Part shown: in pieces, positions 10,739-24,100 of the stretch
How positions within the stretch are numbered: the first letter of the stretch is position 1
Layout of the letters: each line of letters begins with the position of its first letter
Origin: Volutella citrinella
Lineage: Eukaryota; Ascomycota; Sordariomycetes; Hypocreales; Nectriaceae
Reading direction: 5' to 3'
Length of the DNA stretch: 64,000 nt
Assembly: GCA_034401135.1 (NCBI GenBank)
Contig: JAWZSP010000005.1
Span: forward strand, 3,534,001-3,598,000
Program-made: the position numbers and the translations under genes
The notes under the pieces: generated by a model
Database searches by the model: none
Told to the model about the DNA's origin: nothing
What the model saw: only the letters and a program-made list of their open reading frames with translations

Positions 10739-12821
10739 ATGTCGCTCTTTGTGCTTGCCGAGACGCCGGCAGGGTAAGTTCCGACTGGGAGGCCATCACG
10801 AGGTTCGCCTATCGAGATTGTCTATCAAGGCTTCGACAAGCAACTCTTTGGAGGCCGCCCTCCTGGCAGTTAATACGCAATGAGGACTAACAATTGGCAG
10901 CTATGGCCTGTTCAAGGCTACCGACAAGAAGATGCTGAAGAACCAGGATCTTGCCGCCGAGCTGGGACGCCCTGAGAAGGTTGTCGAGATGTGAGTATTG
11001 ACTTTTTTTTTCATCCACTCGTCCGCCATCCTGGGCTTGCACATTGAGTCGAAAACCTTTGACACCCATGCCACCAATTGTATACTGTGTCTGCTACCAG
11101 CATTGAAATCTTTGAAAGGCATCTCCAGACGCTCGCTATGAGATTGCAGTTGCTAACGTGGTGCTTGTCTCTCCAGGCTCAAGTTGAAGAAGTTCGTCAA
11201 GTTCGATAGCGCCGCCACTGCCCTCGAGGAGGCCGCCTCCCTCAAGGAGGGCAAGGTGCCCGAGCTCCTCACCTCTCTTCTTGAGGACCTTCAGGCCGAG
11301 AAGAAGGCCTCGATCGCTGTCGCCGACATGAAGCTGGGCACTGCCATCTCCAACCTGCCCAAGCTCAACCTCTCCCCCGTGTCCGGCACCGACACCATGG
11401 ATCTGTTCCGAGGCATTCGTGGCAGCCTTCCCGAACTTATTCCTGGCCTCGAGCTCGAGAATATCGACCGCATGGCTCTGGGTCTCTCCCACTCCATGTC
11501 GCGCCACAAGCTGAAGTTCTCTGCCGACAAGGTCGACTCCATGATCATCCAGGCCGTCAAGCTCCTGGACGATCTCGACAAGGAGCTCAACGTGTATGCC
11601 ATGCGCACCAAGGAGTGGTATGGCTGGCACTTCCCTGAGATGGCCAAGATCCTCAACGACAACCTCGCCTACGCTCGCGTCGTGCTGGCCGTCGGCATGC
11701 GCACCAACATCGCCGAGTCTGACCTGTCCGAGATCCTGCCCGAGGAGGTTGAGGCTGCCATCAAGGCCGCTGCTGAGATCAGCATGGGTACTGAGATCAC
11801 TGACGAGGATCTTGAGAACATTAAGCTTCTCGCTGACCAAGTCATTGTCTACACCAACTACCGAGCCCAGCTCTCCTCCTACCTCGAGAGCCGCATGCGC
11901 GCCATCGCCCCTAACCTGACTGCTTTGATTGGCTACCTCGTCGGCGCTCGTCTCATCGCTCACGCCGGTTCTCTCATCAACCTCGCCAAGGCCCCTGGTT
12001 CCACCATCCAGATTCTCGGTGCCGAGAAGGCCCTGTTCCGCGCTCTCAAGACCAAGCACGACACTCCCAAGTATGGTCTTATCTACCACTCTTCCCTCAT
12101 CGGCCAGGCCACTGGTCGCAACAAGGGAAAGATCGCCCGTATGCTCTCTGCCAAGGCTGCCCTCGGTCTGCGTGTTGACGCTCTCGGGGACAACGATGAC
12201 GAGGAGGACGAGGAGGAGCGCGCTATCCTCGGCCTGAGCAACCGCATCAAGCTCGAGAACCACCTCCGCAAGCTTGAGGGTAAGCCCCTGCTCCCTAAGG
12301 GCACCAACGTCACCCCCTCGGGTGAGATTGTTGGTGCCGGTGGTTTCTCCCTGAACGAGACCCGACGATACAACGTTGATGCCGACGGTGTTGAGACCAA
12401 TGGTACCGAGTCTGCGAAGAAGAGCAAGAAGTCCAAGAAGCTCATTGAGGAGGTTGAGGACGAGGAGATGGATGACGCCTCGGATGATGCCGCTGCCACT
12501 CCTGCCAAGAAGGCCAACCTCTCCGAAGCCGATTTCGAGCGTCTTGCTGAGGCCGCTGGCATCTCAGTAAAGAAGTTCAAGCGCAAGTTCGAGCGCGGCG
12601 ACGTCGAGGTCAACGAGGACGGCACCCCCAAGGTCTTCAGCAAGAAGGAGATGAAGAAGCTCCGAAAGGCCGAGGAGCAGAGCACCCCCTCCAAGAGCGA
12701 CACTCCCGTCAAGGCTGAGTCTGAGAAGAAGAAGAAGAAGCGCAAGCACGACGACTCTGAGGACGAGGCTGAGCCCAAGAAGGAGAAGAAGCAAAAGAAG
12801 AAGAAGCGCTCGGAGGCTTAA
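10739..12821 (+). CDS. nop58: Nucleolar protein 58, box C/D snoRNP core
   Basis: Three exons: 10739-10773, 10901-10990 and 11177-12821. They encode 589 residues. Donors are GTAAGT and GTGAGT, and intron 1 has a CTAAC branch site. The protein opens [20 protein letters not shown] (NOP5 N-terminal domain). A coiled-coil and NOSIC-like segment follows, including [20 protein letters not shown] and [14 protein letters not shown]. The Nop domain comes next with [21 protein letters not shown] and [20 protein letters not shown]. From about residue 430 the tail is made of Lys/Glu/Asp repeats (KKE/D tail). Nop58 scaffolds fibrillarin-containing C/D snoRNPs that 2'-O-methylate pre-rRNA. Its neighbour RPA190 transcribes that rRNA. 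Confidence 0.97.
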
Positions 12822-13747
12822 AAACCCTTCAAGAAGAAGATGAAGCGTATGCACTCGCGGCGACGCTAAGACTTTGTGGGCGAGAACGGACAGAGCTGTC
12901 TCTGCCGTGACTTCGTCCCACGCGATCCCTTCTCTTTGTCTGATTCGCCTGGGGTTGAAAACAATTCCGACGATTTGGGTCCAGCCAACAGAAGACACAA
13001 CTCAAAAAGTGTAGATATCATGATATCCCGAGAGACTGCTAGCAAGGGCAGCTCGCCTTCTGGTCGCCCTACCCTTGTCTGGCTGGACATTATTTGTTGC
13101 CTGCGTGGGGAAAAGAGAAGAGAAGGGACGCACCCTTTTTATTCTACTTGCCTAGCTGGCCGGCGTTTGGGCGGGGGGCATACTTGGCGTGGATGGTCTT
13201 TGCTTGCTTATGTTTTTACTCTTTGGCTTTAAGTGTTTTGGTGGCCTATTCACATGATGATGGGTGATCGGATTTACGGCTCTGATGCAATGTGGTTTTG
13301 GAGAGTTCCAGATGTAACAGAGGAGGTAGACAGTGTGGGATCCAAAATATAAAAAGGTCGGGCCGTCGACGTTCAAAATTATTCCGCGTTCCACAAACGA
13401 TAATGCCTTTTGTGACAGTTGTGCCCCGGGTTCAGCTCCATTGCACGAAACGGCCTTGTCATGGTCGGCGAGGCCGTCGAGGGCTAGCTCTAGGTATTGC
13501 CGGATTACAACTGAACATGATGGGTAGGATGAGGAGGGATCATATCTCTCGACTGAACCAACTCATGGCTTGATGGATCCGCACTTTCTCACAAATGTGC
13601 ACATCGATCATCGGTTTGCTGCAAAAACAGGAGGAAAGGTGCATGATATACACAAATCTATTCACAATCCTTAAGTACCAGTAGCTAGCTTTCGTCTAAA
13701 CAGGCTTTTCAGTGCCATCTCGTAAACTCCCACAATCCGCCTCATAC
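12822..13747. other. Convergent intergenic stretch of NOP58 and RPA190
   Basis: This is 3' DNA of both genes. Fifteen Lys/Arg-rich sense codons follow the NOP58 stop before a second TAA at 12867-12869. No separate gene is seen. Confidence 0.5.
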
Positions 13748-16700
13748 TCATACCAGTCCATCCAGGTGGTGCGTTGGCAGTCGCGTGAGGACGTCAAAGC
13801 TGCCAGTGCCCAGTCTTCCAAGCTTACCCATTACAAGCCGGCTACTGGGCGCCATCAGGTCGTCCCAGTCGCCCTCCAGCACCGCCTCCTTCAAGAAGCC
13901 GAGCGTCGTCTCGAAGCTCATCTTGGTGAGCGGGCTCACGTTTCCACGGAACCCGTTTCGGCTAAAGGCCGTGAAGCCGCCGTTGCGTGTCATGTAGTCG
14001 GCGATGAGGTTGAGGTGTCGATTATCGACCTTGATACCGTGGGAGCCGAAGACGCCTCCCAGCTCCTTGACGATGTTGCTTCGGCACGCCTCGACGCCGT
14101 AGACGTCTAGCAGGGCAGCGATGTCGTTGGTCTCGATGCGGTGAGGGTCAATGTAGTCGTTGAAGTTCTGCATCGCCACGAGGTTGGCGCCATCGACATG
14201 GATAAAAGTCTTGCCAGCACGTTCGTTGACCGTGCAAGTCTGGATACCCCGGATTTCCCGGACAAGAGTCTTCTTGATGGCATCTTGCACAACGTTGAGC
14301 ATGAGCAGTTTGGGAATTGATGCGTCAAACTCAAGCGTGATCTTGCACCAGCCCCCGGTCTTCTCATCGCACTCGAACTTTGTCACCTCAGCAAACTCCT
14401 CCAGCACCCGGTCTGACCGGGCACCAGAGGTCTGTATTCCCTCACCGCTTCCCTCTTCCTCTTCCTCATCAAGTTCAGCTGGCTGTTCGGTGTGTGGTGA
14501 ATCCTCATCCTCTTCCATCTCTTCCGCCGCAGCAGCTGCCTTCAGGGCAAGGTCGTCGTCATCATCGGGTGCATATGAGACGGCCTGGTCGCGGTTGGCT
14601 CGCTGCTTAGACCCTGTGGCGTCATCTTCGTCGTCGTCGCTGGCATCGCCGCCGTCGTCCCCACCACCGGCATTAGGGGCGGCGACTTCGACAACACCAG
14701 CCTTGACGCCGATTTGAGGTGTAGCCATGGTACCGTTCGACGAGCGCTTCTTGATTTCAAGCTTGGTGAGCGCAAGGATGCGGCGGATCAGCTTCAACTC
14801 AACTGCGTCCATCACATCAGAGACCTTAATGGCATACGTCTTGGTGTACTCCTCGCAAGGGAAGAATTTGATGTTGATGTGATACGTCTTGGCTTGAGCA
14901 TTGAGCCTGCCCTTGCCTACCACCTCTTCCACATTCACTTGGTCCATGATGTAAGCCATTGGTAGGGCACTGATAGATTTGGCAAAGCCTTCGGCACCCT
15001 CTGCCGAAAGTCCTTCGACAGGGTAAAGAGTCATTGAAGGAGTGGAGATGACTCTTGCGGCCGTCATCAGAATTTCTCTTAGACGAGGAATACCAGCTGT
15101 GACGTTTTGGGACGAATGTCCTGCCAAGTGGAATGTGTTCAGTGTCATCTGAGTGGACGGTTCACCGATTGATTGGCCTGCCACGATGCCGACTGCTTCT
15201 CCAGGATCTGCCAGAGACCGTAGGTACTTCATTGCGAAGAGCAGCTCGGCACTCTTCCGGTTCAATGATACACCTTCCGCCTTCTTGCCCTTCTCACGGA
15301 CCAGGCCATCCGGATTCTCCTTCAGGTATGATGACATCGCCTCGTAGAACGATTCCGAAGTCGCGAATGCGTTGATTGCTGGGTTTTGGACGCTGATGAG
15401 CGGGTCTTTCGCCTTCCCGTCACCGGCCTTGGCGTGCTTGATGGCACTCTTCATATACTTCGTAAATGCATCTCGGTGCATGGTGAGGCGCTGGCCTTCT
15501 TCAGCATCGTACTTGAGCTGGGCGACCTCAGAGGCCACGTTCTTCAAGATAAAGCTGAAGTTGGTGAGGTAAGACTGCTTCGGCACATCGATACCATCTT
15601 CACCATAGAGGAACTGAACAATGGAGCCGTCTGCGTCGCGAACTGAGGAGTCGTATGCCACCGTAAGACCCTCGAGTCCCTTGATGACACAGCGCTGGAG
15701 ATATCCGGAACGTGACGTCTTGACGGCTGTGTCGATAAGGCCTTCTCGACCAGCCATGTGATGGAAATAGTACTCCTGGGGACGGATACCAGTAAGGAAA
15801 CGACTGGTGATGTAACCGTTGGCGCGGATATTAGTCTCAAAGGGCTTGAAACACGGTAGCGATTTACCACTAATCATCAAAGGCACTCGCCTACTCTCCA
15901 AAACTTGCTGTCCAAGGTTGCAGGAGATGAGCGAGGCGTTGACTCGGGATCCCTTGGCACCAGATGTTGTCATCAAGTTCATCTGATTTCGGGGGAATGG
16001 CTTCCAAAGACCGTTGGGAATGCAGGCTTTCTGGACTGCGTCTGTGACATCCTTGGATCCTTGGTTCATCAACAGATCCAGACCCTCCTGCTTCTTATCA
16101 TCACGAAGTACCTCTTCGAGGCGCTCCAGAAGGAGCGGATTGGCAGCATCGGGGTTCTCGAGCGAAACATACCCAGAGGCAATCTTGATACCCAGCTTGT
16201 CGGCTGCCTCAAGTTCTGTTCGTCGAGCTTGTTCACCAGTGGCCGTGAGTTTCAGATCTTCCATGCCACAGGAGAAAGCCCGCATGTTGAGGTACCGGGT
16301 CAGTAGTCGACCAAGACTGCTGAGGAGCTTGCCGGCAACGGCTGGACCGTAAATTTCGTGGGCTGCGTGAACCATACCACCGGAACTTTGACCGATCTGG
16401 GCCTTGTCAAGAATACCAGTGATGAACTCGCCATCCTCAATCAACACGGTGCCCTCCTCGGAACCGGGACCCCATTGGTCGGCTCGAATCTGAGATTCTC
16501 CGCGCATGGAAAGACCGCCGTAGTTTGGGGGCTGGATATTCTTGAGAATCGTGGTAATAACCTGCTTTCCCGTCCACCTGGGCACGGGCTTGATGACTGC
16601 TGGCGTAACAAGCTGAATTCTCTCGCCGGGAATGTGGCCACTCTCCGGTCGTAGCGCATTGTAGACCAGCTGGTGGTAGTCGGCACGGGTGAAAAAGGTA

Positions 16701-18792
16701 TCGCGGTTGCACAGAGCGACGGATACGGACAAATGGTCCTGAATAAGACCTCGCAGAGGCTTGCCCTGGGTTCCGGACAGGTACTGGTGGTCGGTGTCTG
16801 CGAGCTGCAGTGCTTCTGCACGGGCAACCTCGTTTTGTGGGAAATGCATGTTCATCTCGTCACCGTCGAAGTCTGCGTTGTAACTGTTGCAGTTGGCATA
16901 GTGCATTCGTAGTGTCTTCTCGCCCGGCAGCACGCGAACTCGGTGACCCATCATGGACGGCTTGTGCAGAGTGGGCTGACGGTTCATCAACACGACATCT
17001 CCGTTGGTAAGATGACGGTGCACCTTCTTGTTCTTGAGCTTAGCCTCATTACATGAGGGCGCGAGCAGCTGGTTGGCCAATGAAACGCGGTCGTCGACTG
17101 ACTTATTTCGAAGGTTGACGATCTGGCCGTTTTCGTTTTCAATGGCAAAGGCACCTGGCCACTTCTCAACGCCGTTGATGACCGCCTGTTGCATGTCTCG
17201 GAAGTTGTGGCTTGTAACAGGCTCCGGATATGTCAGCTTCTGAGCAAAGACAAGAGGCACGCCAATCTCGTTAGTCTCGATATTAGGATCTGGCGAGATG
17301 ACACTTCGAGCGGCGTAGTTGACACGCTTGCCCATCAGGTTCTTACGGAAGAGACCTTCCTTCTTTTCCAGAAGCTGCTTGATACCATCCTCATTGCGAG
17401 CTGCGGCAGCGCCCTGCACGGGGTTCATGTTCTTATCAATCAATGAGTTGACTCCTTCCTGGAGCTCGATCCATGCTTGGTGGAGCATTGTCACCGAATC
17501 ATCCCTCTGGGCTGAGTTGGAATGTATCTGGGCCATCTTCATGCAGCTCCGCAATATGTTCTTGTAGAGCGAGTTTTGCTGAGACTCGGAGATTTGGGAG
17601 GCTCCCATGCGAGCCTCTGGGCGATACCTATTCGGTGGCACCAGAATCGTGTTCATGAAGAACATGTCGGGGGTGATGGGCGGCGAGCTTCGGGTTCGCG
17701 GCTTCGCATCGTACAACAGCGATATGAAATCCTTCTCCTTGTTGAAAAGCTCGACCAGGCGACTCCGCACTTCCATGGGAGATAGGTACCTCTGGTTCAC
17801 CGAGGGTCCATCTCCGCTAATCTGGGTTTCCCCAACCTTGCCCTCGCCCTCATCCTCACCCTCGCCGTCGAGTGAGTCAACATCCATTTCGTCGTCAGAA
17901 GCCACGCCCATTCCGGATTTCTGTGGCTTGTCTCCCGGGTACACTCGGGTGATTGCGTCCTTCCACTTGAGACCCTTTTGAGCCATCTTGACCTTCTCCT
18001 TGGCGGAGAGAGACTTCTCAAAGATCTTGACGGCTCGGTGTTTGCGATAGGCAGGGGAAATGCCGCCGCAGGTGCAGCAGACTCGGATCTTGGTGATCTC
18101 GGTAAGGAACTCTTTGATGACTGCGCGGCGCATCTCGGTCCTGCCCTCATGCTTTCCCTTTCTCGCGTCTCCCTTCTTTGGGGTGTGGTTTCGCAGGCAG
18201 TTCTGGACAAATCTTTCCCGCTTGCGGATGATAGATTCGCTCATGTTGCCCTCCTCCTCTGCCTCACTCTCCTCCTGGCTAGATGGTGCCAATTCTTCGA
18301 CCCAATCCGTCTCTCCCATGGAACCGACGGTGTGCGCCTCGTGAATTAGACCATGCTGCAGGAGGCGAAGCTTACACATGTACATGTGTAGATCCTTGGT
18401 CGAGATTCGGAATCCCTTGCAGTACACACAGGCGGCTCGGAGCAGGTGATATGCTTGGTCAATGAAGACGGGGTGGTAGACTGGCGCGGGGAGCTGGATG
18501 TGGCCGGGATGTCCGGGGCAGGTTGACTGGTTCAAGTGGCAGGTCGCGCAGCTAAAGGAGGACAGTTAGAACAATGATACCAAGGTTTCGGACATGCGCG
18601 TAGGACTCACGGCGAGTCGCCCCATGATCCAAGAGCCGGGTCATAGAGACCGCCGGGGACTGGGTTGAGTAGGCTGTCGAAGGTGCTGTCGTTCTCGATG
18701 CGCTTGACAGAGATGGCGCGGATTTCCTTGGCAGACAGAAATGTAAAGTCGACAGCGTCGACCTTACTGGATATAGGCTGCGCTATATTCAT
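13748..18792 (-). CDS. rpa190: DNA-directed RNA polymerase I largest subunit (A190)
   Basis: Two exons, 18611-18792 and 13748-18551, encode 1661 residues, close to the yeast subunit. Exon 1 begins MNIAQPISSKVDAVDFTF and ends at a GTGAGT donor. Exon 2 resumes with the zinc-binding clamp head: CATCHLNQSTCPGHPGH, preserving the CX2C...CX6H pattern. Near residue ~620 lies the catalytic Mg-binding motif NADFDGDEMNMHFPQ. Downstream are the funnel and bridge-helix/trigger-loop region (DPGEAVGIVAGQSIGEPSTQ) and a long acidic insertion with DDDEDDATG and DEEEEEGSGE typical of A190. The subunit forms the active site of the polymerase that makes 35S/47S pre-rRNA in the nucleolus. Confidence 0.98.
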
Positions 18793-19965
18793 CTTGTCAA
18801 CGCTGCAGAACGTTTACGGCGGGCGTCGCTGTCACTGCGGAAAAATGTGTAGCTCCAGCTGTAGTCAATTGAGGCGGGCGTGAATAAATTTTTGGCGGTC
18901 GGTAGCGGCAAAACTCGTTTTGCGGCGGCCACTCTGGGTGGGTCCCACCAAGTCCCACTTCCGCTTCAGTGCATTAGCATCTTGCAGAACTCAAATAGAG
19001 GACGGGCATCCTGTCTGGATTTGGCAGTTACAGCTAGTACCGGTATTGACTCGACTGGAAAATAGGCATAGCTCCGAGCTGTGCTTGCGGGCCACACAAA
19101 ATAATATGGCTCTTCCTTTATTCTTGGCTCAATTGAAACCTTCAACTGCTCTGCCCACCTCGGGTTGTGCCTTTTTCTTCTTCACTTCACCAACCCCACC
19201 CCACCCCTAACATAGCTTCAAATGACGTCGCTAGGAATGAGAAGAAACCAGCTGGGTGGCCAAATGAAGCTCTCTGCAAATGCGGCGCATTGAACACGAT
19301 GTTAAGTTCCTTCCATCGATATAGCTTAGTCTGGTAACAGCCGCTTGTCAGTGTCACTGCGCACAGATTGTACCACCAGCCGAAATTGAGGCCAGACATG
19401 TCTTACCATTAGGATAGGATAAACATATCCCAGTCATCACCAACTTAAGAAAGCATCATTATTCTTAATGGAGCATCAATTCAAGTTCATCAGATGTAAC
19501 TTCGTAAAGGTAATCAAGCGAGTCAAAGAATGATTCATGGGTATCCTCCATATCGTCCACCAGAAACTAAAACTCCAATCAAAGACAGTTTCTCAAAGTG
19601 AGAACCTGCGGAATATCCTCCTGTGTTTCGTTCCAGAGAAGACATAGGACAATGAAACCTAGCAACCTAACTCTGGTTTTGTTTCGTTGTATTTGTGTAC
19701 GTCACGGCGTTGCCATTAGTCCGGGTTTGAGACGGGTATCGATCGATAAAAACAAAGTCGCAGGAAAACAGGCGCATCAGGGGTGTGAGAAACGTTTAAC
19801 CGGGTTCTCGGTGGGCTGGCAGTGTTGTTGAAGGAACGACGAACAGACGCAGCGAGGCGCGCTCTCGAATTCAATCAAGTTGACCAGGCTAGACCCCGCA
19901 AGGGAAAACCGTCAAGTTAGCCCACTCTGCACTGGATAAAGATCTTACAAACAATTTATGTTTGC
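18793..19965. other. RPA190 upstream region and stomatin-gene 3' region
   Basis: There are 1.17 kb between two minus-strand genes. An AAATTTTT core lies at 18886-18893, 94-101 bp upstream of the RPA190 ATG. The rest shows no gene. Confidence 0.5.
18886..18893. promoter_or_regulatory. RRPE-like element upstream of RPA190
   Basis: AAATTTTT on the plus strand, AAAAATTT on the gene strand. It is about 95-100 bp upstream of the ATG. Confidence 0.35.
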
Positions 19966-21157
19966 TTAAATATTCTCCACCATGCGAGAGTTCATGGCTT
20001 GTTGGAAACTTGGATCCTGACCTCCAAAATCACCAAAGCCAGTGGTCTCTTGGTGACCGCTAGACTCGCCAGTGGTGTTGGTAGCCATGGCGGCTGACAA
20101 GGCAGCAGGGCCCATGGTCTGGTTGGCAGCGGGCAAGAAGATGACCTTGCTGTTGGCTGACTTGGCCATAGCCTGCATGGCCTCGAGGTATCGGATCTGC
20201 ATGGCGGGAGCGGAGCTAAGGATATCAGCAGCCTGTCGCATCAGCTTGGCGGATTCGACCTGGTGATGGTGTTAGCAGTGAATAACGGCAACTTGACACG
20301 AGGGGTTTGCAATAGTGTAGTACCTCAGCCTTGGCGGCAATAATCTTGCTTTCACCGATACGCTTGCTCTGAGCAGCCATGGAAAGCGACTCCTGAAGCT
20401 CATTGCTGAAGATGATGTCCTTGATGAGCATGCTCTCGACCTGGACGCCCCACCCAGCGGCCACCTCCTCGATGATCTCTCCAATGGATTGGGCAATCTC
20501 CTCACGGCGCTCAATGACGTCCTGGAGCACTCGAGCACCAACAACGTGTCGCAGAGTGGTCTGGGTACGCTCAAGCAGAGCCTGCTTGATGTTGTTGATT
20601 CCAAAGGCAGCCTTGTGGGGAGAGACGATGTGGTAGTAGATGACGGAGGTGAGGTGCAGAGTAACGTTGTCCTTGGTCATACAGACCTGCTGGGGAACCT
20701 CCTCAGTCTGGATCTTGACGTTGATCTGGTGAAGCCGCTCGCTGAGAGGGTTGACGTTGACCAGGCCGGGATCGACGGCCTTGTAGAAGCGACCAAACTT
20801 GGTGACCAGACCAACATGACCCTGGTCGACGTTCTTGAAAGGGTTGGGACAGCAGATGCAGCAAGGAACGGCTCCCATAGTACCGATGACAGTGCCGAGG
20901 GCGTTGACTGAAGGAAAGGTTTTGTCAGTTATTGAGTCTCAGGGTGATGGGCGGGACAAAGGTGCGCGCTTACTCATGGTTCCGTACCAACCCTTGGGGT
21001 TGGAGTCATGGTCAACGACGGTGGCGTAGCTGCGCTGGAGATCCTCCTTCTTGGGTGGCTGGACCGACATCTTGTGCTGGGGTTGGAAACCGGGAGCGTG
21101 CTGCTCGGCGGCTTTGGAGGAGCTGCCCCCGTTGACAATAGGCGTAGTGTCCGACAT
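19966..21157 (-). CDS. Stomatin-family SPFH/Band 7 membrane protein
   Basis: Three exons, 20974-21157, 20324-20907 and 19966-20259, encode 353 residues. The first ~75 residues are polar. A short hydrophobic, cysteine-rich anchor follows (GAVPCCICCPNPFKN), a likely palmitoylation and membrane-hairpin site. The SPFH domain then runs from GHVGLVTKFGRFYKAVDPGL through CMTKDNVTLHLTSVIYYHIV and ERTQTTLRHVVGARVLQDVI. The segment up to AAQSKRIGESKIIAAKAEVE is the conserved C-terminal helix, completed across intron 2. The family organises membrane microdomains and regulates channels and proteases; in fungi such proteins are found at plasma membrane or mitochondria. Specific role unknown. Confidence 0.93.
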
Positions 21158-24100
21158 TGTGGTGTAATGGCGGTGTTGTAGGTGGTGTGACGGTGATACG
21201 ACGGGAACAACTGCGAAGCAAATGGAACAGTGGGCGGACTTATATAGAGGGGAATTGTCTGGATGAACGTGTTGGGGGAAAGGGCTCTGGCGGCAATGTC
21301 AATGAATAGATTGGGGCTGCCGAGAGCTGGGGAGGATGAAACGAGTATCAGTGTGAGGAGGAGAAACGCGTCGGAGGAGGTGGGGGATGCTTTGCTATTT
21401 AATGTTGCTGTCAACTTTTCGTCTGGCGCGCCAAGATGCCCATCCGCAGGGAGCGAGCTCCAACAACAGCTGCAGGTTGTCAAGAAGCCAAGGCAAAGTA
21501 TCAGGTACCTTGGTCGAGGCGAGGTACTACTGTGGCAGGGCAACAAGAGCCAAGCCGCTTAGCACCAGCCCTTGGCAGGAGCTATCCCTGTATACCCCGT
21601 TGATCTTGTTGCGCTGTGCGATTCTACCTAAGAGGGAGCAGAGGAATTCGTGGAAGTGGTGTGATGAGAGTAACACTGTCTTACGGTGCTCGAGAGAATC
21701 AATTCCATCGAATATGAAATCTATTGCAATGTTGATGGCATAGCAAAAACAGTACTAATCAATATTTGCCTTTAGGCGGAGTGATGCAGGCCATGTACAA
21801 GCTCAGGAACAGCAGGGTACCTTGTACAGTGCCGAGAGCTTCAATCGTTCCTCCTCAGAGGTCACAGGGCACCTGATGACGATGGGCAGCTGTCGCCAGC
21901 TGCGCACAGCGACAATCTCGGATCTCCACCCACAATCCTCACACACGACCACCCATCATCACCCACAAGGAGCTGCGGCGCCCCGCACTGGGTCGTGGCA
22001 TTGCTGAGCCTTGCCAATCAGCCCGGCTTCTAGCGCTGCTAGCAGTGGACTAATCATTTTGTCTGACAGTCATTGCACTGGTGCGAATGACGTTCGTCTC
22101 CATCGCCCACAGAACGATCCCTGGGGGGCGGGCGGACGGCACTCCAGTCTCCATGCCTCAGCAACTCGCGGCAACTGGAAGCCGGCCAGCATCAGCAGCC
22201 GACATCCGCCCCTCACATCGCCCCCAGCCCTGTCTGATTGGCCCGCGCGGGGCTGTGTGTGGGTGCCTGGATGCAACTGTGTGGTGGAGCCAGTGCTTGG
22301 GCTCACTGTGACGGAGGCTAATGAGTTAGACCTCTATTAGAGCTACCAGGATTGCTGGGCAGGTGGCCAACGGTGGCGTTGGCTTGGTGTCCCTTTTCTG
22401 TCGCTGCAAGAGCTGTCGCGTCTCAAAACCGAATTTTGCGCGATACGACCAATGCGAGTTTGGCTGAAAGCGCAAAGCTTGCGGCGATTGTTGCCGCCTG
22501 GTGCGGGCTCAGGAACTTGGTCAGCAAACGTTCACCGTAACGGCCGGACCTACTGCAAACCGGCCTAGTCGCGAGACAAGACGCAACGCCGTGGCATGAC
22601 CTATGGAGTGCCAAGTTGCGCGCCGGCGAGTCGAGTCGCCCCTACGACAACCATCCACGGGTGGGATACCAGGACAGCTCAGACGACAGTCTTGGCTCCG
22701 GCCACTGAACCCTCACTCGACCCTCTTGGCCGAGTCATCCGTCTGGGCGCCGAGCAGCACGCCAAAGTTCCTCGTGTAGCCCCCCCAAACCGTCGCGCGA
22801 ACTCTGCTTGCCCCAGATCGGCAACATCCTGGACCCCGATGAATGGCCATGAGACCACCCATCGATTGGACTCGGTTGTCTGCCTCCCCGCCCGGCCTTG
22901 CAGGGACGGAGCGGAGCGGTAGCTCTTCCCAATGTTTGCGCGGAGCTCGTCAATGATGCCACCACCCACAACCCACCACGCCCTAGAAGCAACAAGGCTG
23001 ACGTCCTGCGGAAAGCTGCTGTTTAACCCAGGCCAGTCACCCTATCGGGTTTCAGCTCACGATCCGGGGCGAGAGCCAGAAAAAAGCGCATCACCAGATT
23101 CTGTCGAGTCTCCTTACGAGCCGCCCACTAGGCGTGGGAGATATCGCCAGGTTCTTTCGCACTTCTACAGCGCAAGGTAACGAAAGGGAGGGGGTTTACT
23201 AGGCGTGACCACTTGCACTGCCTCCCCGATAGCCGGGAAACAACCCATCCGGAACTCTGTCCCCTCCCGTTGGTCGCTTCCTCGCTGGGTTTGCACTATT
23301 GTGACGCAACCGAATAATGCCAAGCGCGCCCGATTAGGAAGCCCACCGGCTCATCACCCGTCGACTGTCTGTTGTTCTAGAACTGTTCTCGACCTGGCCG
23401 ATCTCATGTCGCTGCCTGCCCCGGCCACTACCACTTCGATCATGGTAAAGAGGCGCTGCAATTGGGTCCAGAGGTTTACATCGCCTCAGCGGATAAAGCG
23501 CATCATGCCTACCCTACTCAGCCACTGTTGACCGCCGGGAGCCGGTGATGGGTTTGAAGCTTCGCCTTTCGCCTGATGGCAACCATTTGGAATAGAAGCC
23601 TGTTGGCTGTGAGCTGTTATTCCGAAGCGTACCCCGCATCTACTCGCCACAAACTCTTGCGTGCGGTTCCTCTCAGGTGTGCTTCCACAGAGCTACGTAG
23701 TAGAGTCTTTTACACTGATGCCTCTCGAGCAAATGTCGATGCATCAGGTTGAACCCCATCTCCGTCCCGTCTGCCCCGATGACTTCGGCCCCACAACACC
23801 GGCCCGCATTGACCGGAATTTAGAAGACCCATCACGCAATGTGCGGATCCTCACTGCCCCGGACATTTCAATCTAGCCGGCGATCCTGGCGCGTGGCAAA
23901 GCTGCGGGATGTGATGTCACTGATCTGGTCATGATCTTGGCGCTTCCCCTTTGGCGTCCAGCCACACTGACCTTGGGGTGGGTAGAGACAGGTGGTGAGG
24001 CTTTGTGGAGCAATTGAAGCACGAGGCTGCCCGCAGGGCATTTTAGTGTATGAGTTCCCCTCAATTGTGGCAATGGCATGTGGGATCATGCTTAAACGCC

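Noticed and set aside
11136..12263. 375-codon open frame antisense to NOP58
   Set aside because: A mirror of NOP58 codon usage, Leu/Val/Gly/Glu-rich and without a domain.
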